The translations under genes and the position numbers were made by a program. DNA of 64,000 nucleotides from Hyposmocoma kahamanoa (Eukaryota; Arthropoda; Insecta; Lepidoptera; Cosmopterigidae): assembly GCF_003589595.1 (NCBI RefSeq), contig NW_020654422.1, positions 20,538,769-20,602,768 of the forward strand, read 5' to 3'. Shown piece after piece: positions 11,690 through 23,960 of the stretch. The number at the start of each line of letters is the position of its first letter. Positions within the stretch are counted from its first letter, which is position 1. The notes beneath the pieces were generated by a model. That model did not search any database and was not told where the DNA came from. It saw only the letters and a program-made list of their open reading frames with translations.

Positions 11690-14600
11690 AAAAAAACATC
11701 AATCGTTGTTGTAAACACTGTAATAGAATTACAAAATTTTAAAGTTACTGCAATTTGATAAGGTAAACATTAATGTTGTTTCTACGCATTATTGGTGCGA
11801 ACGATCAGTACATTCAAAAATAAAAGAAGTTTTATAAATACACACGCACGTTTCGATGTAAAAGAGAATCCGTCGACGCCACAACAACAAAAACATCGAA
11901 AGCAAATGTTACGATGTCTGTAATACGCTTTTCTGAACATAAAATACAATAGCTTCTATCATATCCGAAAATCCATTCGGAGTAAAAATACAAAATTATT
12001 TTATTGGATACAATACTTACCTAACATTATCAAGATGGAGAGTATTTGATATATACCAACGCGCTTGAAATTTCGTGAAGTTTAGTAGTAGTATTAATTT
12101 TAAAACTCTGTTAAAGATTCTTCTTTAACTTAGGTTAGGTATCGAAGTAATTTCAGATTAATTATAAAACTGCATTGATTTCTGAAACCTGAGTCATATA
12201 ACGTCGAACAATTACAGATAAAGACATTAATTAGATAAAGACATGCAATAATGAGCAATTATCAAGTTTAAAGTTTATTTTTTTACTAATAAAATAATCC
12301 GACTCATAAATAAAAGGTTACAATAAAAGCATCTTGAGCAATATCTAATCAACCACAGAACTTGTTCAATGCGATAATTAAGGAGCCGAGAACCCTTCAC
12401 AAAGGAGGTCCAAACAAAAAGGACAATGAGCTCGTTAGTCGAATTTTTGCCAAGTCCCCCCACACCCACTTGGCCGGCGGAGTTGAGCATCCGGTGGAAT
12501 GCTAATTGTACTGCATAATGCTAGAAGGATAAATAATTGATTTTTTGGAGCGTACTTTTAGTTGTAAAGTTGGCAGCTCTGATTCAAATGTAAACTGTGA
12601 CTACAGCATTGTTGCTGACTGAATTGCACTGAAAATGGACCAGCAACTGTATTGCATTGTGGAATAAGTTGGAGAATTTCAACAGAATTTCTCAAGCATG
12701 GACTGCTTAAAATACTGGTTTTGTTTAGGTACAGGACAGGTTCGCTAGCAAGTGCTATTTTTTGAAAATATACAATAAATATTCAATTTGCACAGACACA
12801 ATACATGTTTGAACTTCCAGCTTAATGAACTTAAATTGTACCTTATTTGAATAATTTTTCTTCTTCCAGGACACAGTTTTTTAACTAACAAATATTCACA
12901 ATATTCCAGAACACGAAAAAATAACTAAACATCGTTATGCACTCAATCAGAAGCATAATAAAAATCCAAACACTTATCACGTGCGTTTCAAAACAAACCA
13001 CAATAGAACTAATTCGCAAAACTTAATTCTAGATTGTTTTAGAGCGTGGGATGAAGTAAAACAAATAAAAATACAGTCTGTTTCCTGTTCAGATGATAAT
13101 GTGAACGATAAGGCAGGACGTCCTGGTGATACAGGGGAACGACCAGCTCTTTGATTAAATAATAATGTCAAAAATATCATTGGAAATAACTTTATCATTT
13201 CGGTTATGAATCATTTACAGTATTCAAGTTGTTTAAGATTGAATTAATAGAATTACGATTTACAGATCGGCAAGTAATTTTGCTTGTAATGTAATGTAAG
13301 CTGAGTGGTAATGCCTAGCCTATTTGAATATTGGTTTACGTATTAGAATACAGACCGACATAAACAAGTATGTATAAGAATTTGAAGAAGAAAATTTACG
13401 GCCATTTAAAAGATTTGTTGCGATGTATTCGTAAATACAAAAATTTGGCATAATGATTGATTGAATTATACAGCAATATGAACAAAAATATAAAAAAAGA
13501 TTTTCAAGCTAAAATGAGAATATTGCAACACTAATTATTCACAAAGAATTATGAATTCTAAACATATCAACAACCCAATTTCACAACGACTCTAAGGCCG
13601 GCCAAGAAAACATGAAAATAGCAAGAATTGAATAAGCAATAAAGCCTAAACACACAAAGTGGTCACGGAAGGTTATAAAAAGTAAGATTTAGGCACTAGT
13701 CCCAATTTAACTTATAATACTTGACCTAATAACTTACGGTGGGTTAATTTAGTTGTAATTAAAACCGTTCTAGCTAAAAGGTTTGCTAGGTTGATAAATG
13801 AAATGAAGTTAATTGCATTTCAAAAGTGCTAGCTTGCTGGTTCGTTAATATAAGTAAAAGTCGGTATACTTTGTGAACACCTTTAAGAAGCATAGGGTAT
13901 ACTTTGTGCCATAAAAACAGCAATTCATAACCAAGGCACGAACGAAGTTGTCTCAGAATATTTTCTTGGATAGTGCAACAGAAATAAAAAAGAGTCCAAA
14001 ATGAAATGGTGATACAATATGATAAAAATAAACTAAATCTTCACTTTTGTTTAGGGACTGACAATTTGCAATGTGATTTATAAAGATAATGTTACATGTT
14101 ACCAGTTTTGTAAACAACTATGTATTGTATTTTTTAAAATAATGTTGCCTAAATTATGCCAAAACGCCACAAAGCAAACCCTTGACAAAATCAAGTTTGT
14201 GCACAACAAAATTGAATAACAGAGAAAATTCAATACTACGAAATAGTGAACTCATAAATATACAATTGGCAAGACGCTTGCGTACCGAAATCACGTCTGT
14301 GCTAAACCCTCAAAAGATTTCACGGAAACATTCGACAAAACATACGCGAGCCTAGAAACTCACGCACGTATTGTTGTGTTCTTTACTAAAGAATCTACAA
14401 ATTTGTATCCCTAGATCCCGCATAAACGAACTGGTAAACCTTGATTCCCTGGGGGAACAACTGTCACAATTCGTCACCCGACGACAGTGAAAAACTTCGC
14501 ATACTCATACATATTATTACGCTGCATACATTCCCCTCAGAATCGGCAGGGATCTGTGCGAAGGACTTGACGCATGTTTTATTCTTTAAAAATAATGTGA

Positions 14601-17600
14601 AGTCTGTGTAATACTTTGAGGTAAAATTAACACCGATATTGGTCCTTTGCTAAAACAAAGTCTTGCATTGAATATTTTACTGTAAATCCTCTTTTTCTTT
14701 ATGAAAATCAATGTTGGCAAGTTCCAAGTCCCTTCTTTCAGATATAATATTCTAAACACGGTGGCCCGCGTTAAGGCAAACGTAGAAATTTGTCACATGA
14801 GCGATGGTTCACCTACGTGTTTCGCTGTTCAAATCCCAAACATAATCCCTTGCCTTCCAAATAAAACACACCTTTATTACTTTAAAGGGAAAAGCTTAAA
14901 TCCAGCGCGGCTGCCTTTGGGGATTTCATATTTCATACTCGCACGAACTCGGATTATCGTGCGAATTCATATCTTAGCGCCGTCATCGAAAAAGGTCGTT
15001 TTCGATTGCGTGCGCCCGTTGTCTCCGGCCGGGTTTGTAGTTACGCAGAGTGCCACTGTATGATTTTATGCCAGCAAAAGTAAAGAAGGTTGACAAATAG
15101 GTCGGGCGTGCCGATGTTCAGTTTTATTAAAATTAAAATGTTCTATCGTGACATTAATAAAATGCGGTAAGGTTGAAAATCGTGAAAGTTCCGCCGTTTA
15201 AATTTACACCGAGTACACAGGGGATAAGCTGAACATTTTTATTATCATCGTGCTAGTTTATTGCGTCTCGAGCTCGGGCATTAGAAATAATCTTCGCTGA
15301 AGGGGTGTTAACGTATTTTAAGACATCGCATCGTGACCGAGGATTTTAAAACATTTAACGGTGTTAAAAGTAATCTAAGTGCGAACAATTATATTGTTGA
15401 CTAGACAGTTCCACAAAATAAACGCAACAGGGAAAATACTTAGAGAGGCGAAAATTTCGAAAAAACAAAACGAAAACGAATAATAAATCAGTTGGAAGGC
15501 AAAACAGGCGAGGCGAGAGGCCGCGTCCACAGTCGTAAATAACTCTTAGCCGAACAATTTCACCGACAATTTATTCGGCATGAACTGTAGTTGTCGAACG
15601 CTGACGTTCGCGTATTGGTAGAATAAATGATAGACATAAAAGAGGTAGGAGACAACAGCGACTGTAAGCGGAGCCTTCGGTATTGTGGTCACGTAGGGAC
15701 GCGAGACTCGGAGGCGCAATCTTCGAAGAAAGAATTACATTTATCCAAAGGCAGGGAATCCCGAGTAATTCAATGCATAGACGCGACGAAACGCATGCAA
15801 GATATGGTTTGAGATATATTATAATGCGAATGTCTGCTCCACGTACGGTTGATTCTCATTTTCCGTTTCATAAATTCACCAATTAGGGGGAATGGCTAAA
15901 TTTTGTTTATTTCACTTACACGAATGCGCTTTATTCACAGAAATAATAATAAAATTCCGTTACGCAAATGGAAATGTCTTCGAATTCGGTAGTCTTGCGA
16001 TCCACAATAATGTTTTGAATATGATAATGATGTAGTTTTAAACAAAAGCTTTCAATCCCTTGACTTAGTATAGATGCGTATTGTTATTCAAATAATGTTC
16101 CAAACAGTTTGTCACTTGATTTGCGGATTGAATTGAACCAATTCGGCGAAACTAGACCAATCGTGTCAATATGCTGTCAAATAAATTTTGATAGCGACAA
16201 GAACGTTAGGCAAATTGGATTCACGCTACAATTGTGAAGGAAAAATATAGAGGACGACACAGTAAATATTGGGCGATTTCTTTGATTCAATTTGAAGCAG
16301 CATCTAAAGAATTACCGAATTTCTTTTGGTTGATGAATACCTATTTAAGAGTATTTTGTTTATTATTGTCGCAAATACAATTGAGTCCGAAATAAATTAA
16401 TTGACATAAAGATTCTTATTTTCTTTTGAATTCTGTCTTCTTCAGCCCAAACCAAATTGAATAGTAAATACGATTTGTCATTGTCTTTATTAATTTTTGC
16501 CCCCGTTTCTCGTTGTTTCATCAATCATAACTATCACATCTTATTTCCAAACAAACATTTGTCTTGATAAAATAACTTCATCTGTCGACTAACAAGTTGC
16601 TAATCCCTGGAGTACTATCTGCACCAAATAGGAACCAAAGCAATTGAGAATCGCGAACTAAGAGTTAGACCCGAAAATCATGTGTTTGTTTTTGATTTTT
16701 GTCTAACGAGACAATGGGGAAATGATGAGCACAGTGGCGAACGTCGCCTTTGGGAATTCACCCCATACCGATACTCCCTTCAATCTCCCTTTCAATTGAA
16801 TAACGACCTTACTATCTTAAAGGTAGGTTGGAAACTTCTGTGGCGGTGTTAGGTTGATGAGACGTTTTGGGAATGTTTTGTCCACATATGGCGTCAAAGC
16901 GGCTGCAGCGAGTGACGGCATGACACTCGAGGGAGCTGGATTGGCCTCGTGTCCCGACAGCCACTATGTCACCGCTTGGACTTTAAGATTTAAAAGTTTC
17001 ATTGAATTTTGTGGAGTGCAATTTGTAGTTTCGGTTTCAGTGCACCATATTTGTTGATTGTTTGTTCAATTTATTGGACTTCACTAACGATGAAATAATT
17101 TACTGAATGTAAGTGAAGCACTTGCATTTGTTTCTATAAATTGCAAAAACTCTTGTTATGGATTACATCCATAGAAAATTAGTAAAATACAATTTCAATA
17201 ATACAATTCACATTGAAAGAATAATCCAATATCTGGACCATTCCACCAGGTTTTTTAATGTTGATAAATAAAATCAACTAAACGGTTTTAACCCAAATGT
17301 CTAATAAGTAACATTTAGCTTATAAGTTTTCGTTTCGCAAAAGCGCAAGATCTTTCAATAGGATTATATTCTGTTTGTGTTCTGTTTCTGGTTATATTGG
17401 GTTTTTGTTTGTTTTGTTGTATCCTACTCGTTGTTCGGGATGTCAATCCATCGGGAAGCCACTACCAGAAATCTGGAACTAGTGACAATCGTTTATATCA
17501 CGTTAAGTTAAAACTAATTTCGCGTAACTTCCCTTGAAGTGTATAAGTCAAGTTTATGGTGAAAAGAGATTATTGTGGATCCTGGATCTAAAATAAGAAA

Positions 17601-19500
17601 AGTAATTTACTATAACACTCAAAGTTATTCTAATCAGGCAGACTTAAGATTATCTGATAGAAATCGTTCAGTTACAACTAGACAAAAGGCAACACTGTAC
17701 GAAAATTATCTTAATTCTCTTAACGATACATGTTTTTTCATACAAAATTGCGCTGTTGTCGAAGCTTGATGCAGATGACATACACGCATGGTATTAACAA
17801 ATTTAAATTATTCAAATATCGTGAAATTAGCGGATCAATGGACTGGTGTGATTTTGTCTTTGTGTCTGATTGTCTTTGTGTCTTTTGTTTTTGTGTCTCA
17901 GGTGACTTTATTCACTTCACAGAGTTTAAATGTTAACTAACAATGATTCTAATATTAATTATATCTATCACATTGGGAGATACATAACTATTGTTTCTAT
18001 CATGTTCTATCTATCCACGTTACAAATACAATAACGAAATTTAACCATTAGGACCACTGCTCAATTTAAACTTACTGCATTCTATTTGATATTGAAGCTA
18101 TTGGATTAGTCAGGTGGAACTGTTTTATTAATTAGTTTCCTTTTGCTTTGTACTTCCCTCTCGGTTATGAATTGAAGCATCCTTAACCTTTTTGAGAACA
18201 TTGTAGAAGCAACTTAAGATAACTCCGGGTGATGGGTAATAATTTCTAAATTTTTGCATGTAGTTGCATCATTACAAATGATTGTTGCGAATCCTTCTAT
18301 TTGGAAGAGGTTTACATTTAATCGACTAATAATATTTCGGTTGATGTTGTTTAGTGCATTCTCAGAGTCCAACAACATTTTCAAAGGTGAGAGTAAAATT
18401 AGTTTATTGGTTTCATATGTGTTACATTAACGATAGTATAAGATGTTTATGGGCAACACGTGAACCCTGTCAGGGTTCCACTTTAGTTATCAAAAGCGTA
18501 GTAAATAAAACTAAAATACATAAATTATAATGAACAAAATTGCATTTGTCGTAATATTTTAAATTAGTTTATCTCATATAATTAGTAGATTCCTAGATTT
18601 TTTTTGAATTTCCTTGCTTTAATATTGAAACCAAAATTGAACAAAGATAGTGTTTTCTAATTCATGGTATGATTCTACTACAGCATCAAATTTATTCTAT
18701 CTATAGCGAAGTATTATTGGTCAAGTAGATCGGCTTATTCTGCTAATTAGCGTACGGCCTTTGTTAAATTGTTGTATGAAAGTTCAAAAGCTCGTTCATG
18801 GATATAAGTGGGGGATTAATAAATTCAGTTGTAGGCACATAATCGATTTATTAACTACCTGCTGCATTAAGTGTTAACATATATATATACATATCAGGTT
18901 GTATTACTAGACACGATACACATACAGGAACATCAATGTCGAAGGGGATACGAGTACAGATCGCGAGTGGAACTCAAACTTAGTGATTTATTTACGCTGT
19001 GTATTGATCGACGGCTATGAAGGTATTACACGGCAGCTTTGGAGAAAGATTTGTCTATAATATCTACCAATCATTTGAACAGGATACCTTACATACGTTT
19101 TCCTTGTTTTCGGTTAAAGTGGTAGATAAGCACGGAATTGTATGTAGTTATTACTGTTAAATAGAGTTGCTGCTGCCAGCCCTAGCATTTGATCTATTAT
19201 GATCACCACTTATTACATATTGGAGGCAATACAAATAAAATTAAAGGACAATAGGATTTTTTTAGCTCTAACTGTTTTACCCCCTGTGTCTGGTGCAGAT
19301 GTCTGCAAAAGAATGTGCTTCCTATGTCTATTAGACGGCAATATTGGCTTGGAAAGTGCAGAGATGTCTTATCCGCTTTATGGCGAAATCTACAGTCTCT
19401 ATCGTTTACGTGTCATTAGTTATAGCATGAAAATGTTGCTGTTAAACTTGAAACAATTACATTATTAATAATTCTCAAACTTAATAAAAAAATATTATAC
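11690..19500. other. Long non-coding stretch, no supportable gene
   Basis: Mostly AT-rich, with few recognisable repeats compared with the rest of the window. GC-richer patches at 14880-15060, 15490-15800 and 16850-16990 carry open frames (for example 120 codons at 14701-15063), but none has a recognisable motif, splice context or start. Short imperfect TTTGTGTCT tandems occur at 17855-17905. The low repeat density fits the interior of a large intron or an intergenic region. Confidence 0.4.
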
Positions 19501-19507
19501 ATAATCC

Positions 19508-19978
19508 CAGTGCAGAGTACTAAATAAACCGACCTCAAAAGTACTTGGAATTACATATAATTACCAAGTTTTATTGAAATCGGTTACCGGAAAGTGCGCA
19601 AACCCGGATTCATCTCCTAGTTCGCCACTATATGGGGCTTGACACAGGAGATAATAAAAATCGGTTCTCACTACTCAAAGTATATTGAGAGAGTAAAACG
19701 CCTTGAATTGGAGAATAGCAAAAGCAATCATTAGAATAATTGCTCCTTATAATAAAATGTAGGCCCTATTTATAAAAATGAATCTTCATGCGTGAACAGC
19801 CACCCTTAGAGGTGGATGATTTTCTTCAAAATGAAATGGGACCACTATGGAGGACACAAAAAAGAATCACGAAAATCGGTTCACAAATACCGGAGTTATC
19901 GCGTAACATACACGCACAAAAAAAACATACAGTCGAATTGAGCACCTCCTCCTTTTTTTGAAGTCGGTTAAAAAACCA
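19508..19978 (+). repeat. MITE-like repeat family B, near full-length copy
   Basis: It starts CAGTGCAGAGTACTAAATAA and ACCGACCTCAAAAG and ends TTTTTTTGAAGTCGGTTAAA, the imperfect inverted termini of family B. At about 470 bp it is one of the most complete copies here and serves as reference for the shorter copies. No coding potential. Confidence 0.85.
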
Positions 19979-21077
19979 TATTTATTTAATAAATTTCCGT
20001 ACTCGACGTGAGACGTTTGCTTATTTAAATAAGGTTGCATTTGGAACAAAAAGGAATTAGATATTGCTTTAGAGGTTCTCTTTAAAATTGTAGTATAATA
20101 TTTGATAAAATCATGGACTGAAAAGACTAGCAAAGATAAAACAATTACCATAGTCGTAGAGCCAGTTGTTTACAGAATAAAATGTTGCATCCGGCTTCAA
20201 CGTGACAAGGGTAAAAGAAATTCTCCCGTTTCAAAGGAACCACGTAATACAACATCGGAGGAATCGGGGTCAAGTGGACTCATGTCGTTTGTTTGTTTAG
20301 CGAGCAAATCATGGAAACATGAAATCTTTCCACTTAATCCGACGTCTTCATCGCAGTGGCATTTTTCATGTTATTTTGGACTCTGTATTTACATAGAAGC
20401 AATATCCTCTTGGAAGGGACGTCGTGTGATTGCTGACGCGTTTGTATTTTTTTAAATGATTCAAAGAGTTTTAGTAGAATACAAGAACTTTCAGATTTTG
20501 GTACAAGATTGGTCTCTAGCAACCATTGCGACAACGTAAATTATGGTTCTTCAAGCGTTTTAAGGTATAGTACGATCATAAACAATATTTTTTAAACACC
20601 CGTGTTTTGTCTTTGAAATAGTTCATGATATTTTGTCGTTGTGAATCACGTAGTGATTTCCCTGGTTTCCCATTTCTGCAATACATCTAATTGAAGGACT
20701 ATCGTGAGAGTAGAGGTTTATGTCCTCTCCCTCGTCTCATGGGACAGATGCGTTATTATTGCGATGGACACGACACTACTTAGATAAGGACTTATGTAGT
20801 TTTGGTTTTAGTGTCTGCATAATAACAATTTGGCGTAAGTATGACAAGTAGCCAACTGAAGTAACCCTAATTTTTTAGTCAGCAAATAGGTTTATTCTAG
20901 CCAGGCTCGCTAGCTACTTGAGGTTAATAACTTGGATCTTCGTGGTGGTGATGTTGCTACCCGCTGAGTCTCCGGTCCCGGCAATAAAAGTAAAAAATCA
21001 ATATTTATCTCCAAGAACATAAAAGAGGTGAATACAAGTATCTAAAATAATAATAATTTTATATTGAAAGCACCTGT
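19979..21077. other. Non-coding stretch upstream of the piggyBac element
   Basis: No supportable gene. A 117-codon open frame (20102-20455, plus) starts just after the family B copy and has no recognisable motif. Around 20700-20760 lies a block with CCTCTCCCTCGTCTCATGGG that looks like common repeat debris. Confidence 0.35.
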
Positions 21078-21081
21078 TTAA
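21078..21081. repeat. TTAA target-site duplication, left
   Basis: TTAA directly abuts the left terminal repeat; its partner is at 23620-23623. TTAA is the invariant piggyBac target. Confidence 0.95.
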
Positions 21082-21095
21082 CCCTAGAATACTAA
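21082..21095 (+). repeat. Left terminal inverted repeat of piggyBac 1
   Basis: CCCTAGAATACTAA, a perfect inverted match to 23606-23619. The leading CCCTAGAA resembles the canonical piggyBac terminus. Confidence 0.95.
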
Positions 21096-21270
21096 CCATC
21101 GCCTGAGAGGCCGCGCGCGGTCAGTTTTTCCCGTTATTTAAAAAATGTGCACGCAGATCGGATTGTGGGTTTGCGCCAACGCAGTACACCCCGCGCCGCA
21201 GATGGGAACAAACGCGGGCTCGGCGGGGATTTTTAGTTTTCAAAATACGAGACACTGGAACGCCTGGTAG

Positions 21271-21287
21271 GCGATCATTAGTATTAA
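21271..21287 (+). repeat. Subterminal direct repeat, left copy
   Basis: GCGATCATTAGTATTAA recurs in the same orientation at 23573-23589. Its TTAGTATT core also occurs in the terminal repeat at 23606-23619. It lies two bases before the putative 5' splice donor. A candidate transposase-binding site by analogy with internal repeats of other piggyBac elements. Confidence 0.85.
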
Positions 21288-21289
21288 CG

Positions 21290-21383
21290 GTAAGTTTTAT
21301 TGCTCCGTCCTTTTTTGGGTTTCGCAGTTTTTTTCTGCATTTCGTCATTGTTATAACTTAACAAATGTTTGTTTTGTTTATAG
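21290..21383 (+). other. Probable intron in the 5' leader of piggyBac 1
   Basis: Donor GTAAGTTTTATT follows AACG at 21289, and acceptor TTTGTTTTGTTTATAG ends at 21383, directly before the ATG at 21384. The 94-nt length and T-rich 3' end fit an insect intron. Upstream, an arthropod-initiator-like TCAGTTT is at 21121-21127, and an upstream ATG at 21145 would open a 42-codon frame if transcription starts there. Not proven without RNA data. Confidence 0.65.
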
Positions 21384-23225
21384 ATGGATCTCAACGATGA
21401 ACAGATAGCAGAACTTTTACTGAATGACAAGTCAGACAGCGAAACTGAGGACAACTTGGAAGTCGATCCATACGACTCTGACGACAGCGCGTTAGACCCT
21501 TCTTTCGTGCCATTCCGATTTGAAGAAGACCTGCACAATATTGTAATAAACGAATTGGAGCCCCCGAACATATCAATACCACACTTTGTGGATACATGCA
21601 CTGCATCGGACTCATCAGATCCAGAAATTTCTGTTTCACTAGAACAAGAGCCAGCGGAAAATTTCATTGTTTTGCCTTCTGCGTCGGCTGTGAGAGGTAA
21701 GAACAATTATATCTGGTCCAGAGAAACACCCGACAGACCACGGTCTATGAGAACTGCTGCCAGGAACGTGGTTCACATTTTTCCCGGCCCAAAACAGGAT
21801 GGTAGAGAAGTTATAAATCCATTGGACTGCTTTGAAAAATTTTTTACATCTGATATGATGGATGAAATTCTCCTACGCACTAATGAAGATATTTCAGTCA
21901 AAGCCAGCAAATATAAACAGCAAAATTCGACCATATCGTTGACCAGAAAAGAAGAACTGTGTGCACTGTTGGGCCTTATAATTTTCAGTGGAGCTATGGG
22001 TAATAACGACTTACCAACCAAAGAACTTTTTGATCCTACACTTTGTGGTTCAAAATATATAGCTACAATGAGTTTAGAACGTTTCGAGTTTCTCTTGCGC
22101 TGTCTTCATTTTGATGACCGCAGTACTCGTGAAAATAGGAGACAACATGACAAATTTGCACCCATCCGAAATATCTGGGAGATTTTCATACAAAGATGTA
22201 GAGATCTTTACAAGCCATGCTCTTATGTGACCATCGACGAACAGCTACTTGCTTTCAGAGGGCGCTGTCCATTTAGAATGTATATACCAAATAAACCTGC
22301 GAAGTACGGAATAAAGATAGTTTTGGCTTGTGATGTGAATACCAAATACATGTTTGATGCTTGTCCCTACTTAGGAAAAAACGAAGAAACTGTCCGTACC
22401 GAGCCTCTAGGTACTTATTACTGTAAACTGCTTACAAAGACCATTCATGGGAGCAATCGTAACATCACTGCAGACAATTGGTTTACGTCAGTACCTTTAG
22501 CTGAGCAACTTCTGGCAGAACCATACAAACTGACATTCATCGGGACAATAAAAGGGAATAAGAAAGAAATACCTTCTGAGTTCAAGCACAATCCATCACG
22601 TCGTGTCGGCACATCTATGTTTGGTTTTCACAACAAAGTGACACTAGTTAGTTATAAGCCGAAACCCCAAAAAACAGTTCTTCTGTTGTCTACCATGCAT
22701 GATGAAGCGGCAATAGATCCTGTAACGAAAAAGCCTGAAATCATATTGTCTTACAACAAAACTAAAGGCGCTGTGGACACATTCGATCAAATGTGTGGTC
22801 ACTTGAGTTGTAATCGCAAAACAAGGCGATGGCCGCTGTGCTTATTCTATGGGATGATCAACATGGGTGTGTTGAACAGCTATATATTGCATGTATCTAA
22901 TTCGAGAACTCGCGGGTCTAAGCCAATGAACAGAAGACAGTACATGAAAGAATTGAGCACTGAGTTATGTCGACCGTGGTGTGCATTACGTGGTGAAGAG
23001 CGACCGAAAATGAGGAAACGAGTTAGAGATGCTATACAAGACGTTTTAGCGACCGAACCTCCGCCAAATATTAATGAACCAGGTGTGAAAAAAGGCAAGA
23101 GAAGTATGTGTAGCTATTGCCCCGCCAAAAAACGACGTATGAGTGTTTATTACTGCGCTAAATGTAATAAAAACTATTGCTTGGAACATCGATCTCCAAA
23201 TTGCAGTTCCTGTGACAAAAAATGA
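21384..23225 (+). CDS. piggyBac-type transposase (DDE_Tnp_1_7), intact, 613 aa
   Basis: This enzyme would excise the element by hairpin formation and reinsert it at TTAA; it acts in the nucleus. The acidic N-terminus (about 1-90, Asp/Glu/Ser-rich) is followed by the dimerisation and catalytic core. Catalytic aspartates are visible as D285 in YVTIDEQLLAF, D364 in NITADNWFTS and D465 in KGAVDTFDQM, with the accessory D468. The conserved block PNKPAKYGIKI follows D285. The C-terminal cysteine-rich domain holds C576, C579, C591, C594, C599, H602, C607 and C610, a cross-brace zinc fold that binds terminal repeats. Length is close to the usual 550-650. The start is the first ATG after the putative intron and opens the conserved frame. 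No stop or frameshift is present. It differs strongly from the second copy at 34798-36640, so the two are separate lineages. Confidence 0.96.
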   Translation: MDLNDEQIAELLLNDKSDSETEDNLEVDPYDSDDSALDPSFVPFRFEEDLHNIVINELEPPNISIPHFVDTCTASDSSDPEISVSLEQEPAENFIVLPSASAVRGKNNYIWSRETPDRPRSMRTAARNVVHIFPGPKQDGREVINPLDCFEKFFTSDMMDEILLRTNEDISVKASKYKQQNSTISLTRKEELCALLGLIIFSGAMGNNDLPTKELFDPTLCGSKYIATMSLERFEFLLRCLHFDDRSTRENRRQHDKFAPIRNIWEIFIQRCRDLYKPCSYVTIDEQLLAFRGRCPFRMYIPNKPAKYGIKIVLACDVNTKYMFDACPYLGKNEETVRTEPLGTYYCKLLTKTIHGSNRNITADNWFTSVPLAEQLLAEPYKLTFIGTIKGNKKEIPSEFKHNPSRRVGTSMFGFHNKVTLVSYKPKPQKTVLLLSTMHDEAAIDPVTKKPEIILSYNKTKGAVDTFDQMCGHLSCNRKTRRWPLCLFYGMINMGVLNSYILHVSNSRTRGSKPMNRRQYMKELSTELCRPWCALRGEERPKMRKRVRDAIQDVLATEPPPNINEPGVKKGKRSMCSYCPAKKRRMSVYYCAKCNKNYCLEHRSPNCSSCDKK

Positions 23226-23521
23226 AAGGTTGACTTCAACTTAGTTTGTAGACAAAAATGTGATGATAACAATAGGTTTTATTAGAGCATTGTAAAGTTT
23301 AAATATTAGATCATAATTTTAATACGAAAAAAGAAAAAAAAACAGTTCCTATTTTTTTTTACCAAATCTTGTAAGGCTGATATGATATAAACAAATAGTT
23401 GTGTAATATAAGATTTAAGTTTCGTTTTAAGACTAATGTTGATTATAGGAAATTATTTTAATTTTAGTTTTTGAAAAAGTAGAGGTTAGTCAATTAATTT
23501 GTTTTGTCTTTTTTTAATTTT

Positions 23522-23527
23522 AATAAA
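23522..23527 (+). promoter_or_regulatory. Candidate polyadenylation signal of piggyBac 1
   Basis: AATAAA, about 300 nt after the transposase stop and about 95 nt before the right end, so the transcript would finish within the element. Confidence 0.5.
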
Positions 23528-23572
23528 TAATCAATGTCAAAAAAAATTGGTTTCATAAAAGTAGCCCCCGAA

Positions 23573-23589
23573 GCGATCATTAGTATTAA
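23573..23589 (+). repeat. Subterminal direct repeat, right copy
   Basis: GCGATCATTAGTATTAA, identical to 21271-21287 and 16 bp from the right terminal repeat. Confidence 0.85.
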
Positions 23590-23605
23590 ATGTGGTAAAT
23601 TTATA

Positions 23606-23619
23606 TTAGTATTCTAGGG
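23606..23619 (+). repeat. Right terminal inverted repeat of piggyBac 1
   Basis: TTAGTATTCTAGGG, a perfect inverted match to 21082-21095, followed by TTAA at 23620-23623. Confidence 0.95.
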
Positions 23620-23945
23620 TTAAAGCAAGAGCCGACAAAGAGAGGCTTATAATGACGAGCTCCTTTTGGTGAACAAGAGGTCTCCACTTGAGTTACCTAT
23701 ACATCTGCGGCAACGGTAGAACTTTTACTAAGGTAGAAATATATATTATTAGTTCATTTCTTTCAGTTTTCTTACGGGTTTATAGATTATTATATTTGTA
23801 GCATGTGATAATCTTGCATTAGGACTCTAATAGCACCATCGTCACCCATTGTACGTCTCGCTTCTAGGCAGGCAGGCTCACCTTTCAGGTGAGGGTTAGT
23901 CCTTAGACCGCCACGCTGGCCCAAGAGGACTTTACATGTTTTCTC

Positions 23946-23960
23946 AGGGTTGTGAACCTT
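23946..23960 (+). repeat. Target-site duplication, left, of the LINE insertion
   Basis: GGGTTGTGAACCTT (23947-23960) is repeated exactly at 24221-24234, directly after the A-tract. Confidence 0.9.

Larger units (their letters stand above)
21082..23619 (+). mobile_element. piggyBac-type DNA transposon, structurally complete (2538 bp)
   Basis: The element is flanked by TTAA duplications (21078-21081 and 23620-23623) and bounded by perfect 14-bp inverted repeats, CCCTAGAATACTAA at 21082-21095 and its complement at 23606-23619. Inside are a GC-rich 5' leader, a probable 94-nt intron ending at the ATG, one uninterrupted transposase gene (21384-23225), a polyadenylation signal (23522-23527), and a 17-bp direct repeat near both ends (21271-21287 and 23573-23589). 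All parts needed for autonomous movement by cut-and-paste at TTAA appear present, and no disabling mutation is visible. The identical termini suggest a recent insertion. Confidence 0.96.

Noticed and set aside
14701..15063. 120-codon plus-strand open frame
   Set aside because: No recognisable motif, no splice context and no second evidence. It is long for AT-rich DNA but lies in a GC-richer patch, where such frames arise more often.
16850..17060. GC-rich patch open on both strands
   Set aside because: No start or splice signals fit either strand and no motif is visible; it could be a conserved non-coding element, but I cannot show it.
20102..20455. 117-codon plus-strand open frame
   Set aside because: It starts right after a family B repeat and has no motif, splice signal or polyadenylation context.
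21284..21706. 140-codon minus-strand open frame opposite the piggyBac transposase start
   Set aside because: It is antisense to the acidic N-terminus of the transposase; the Ser-rich translation is a shadow of the coding strand.
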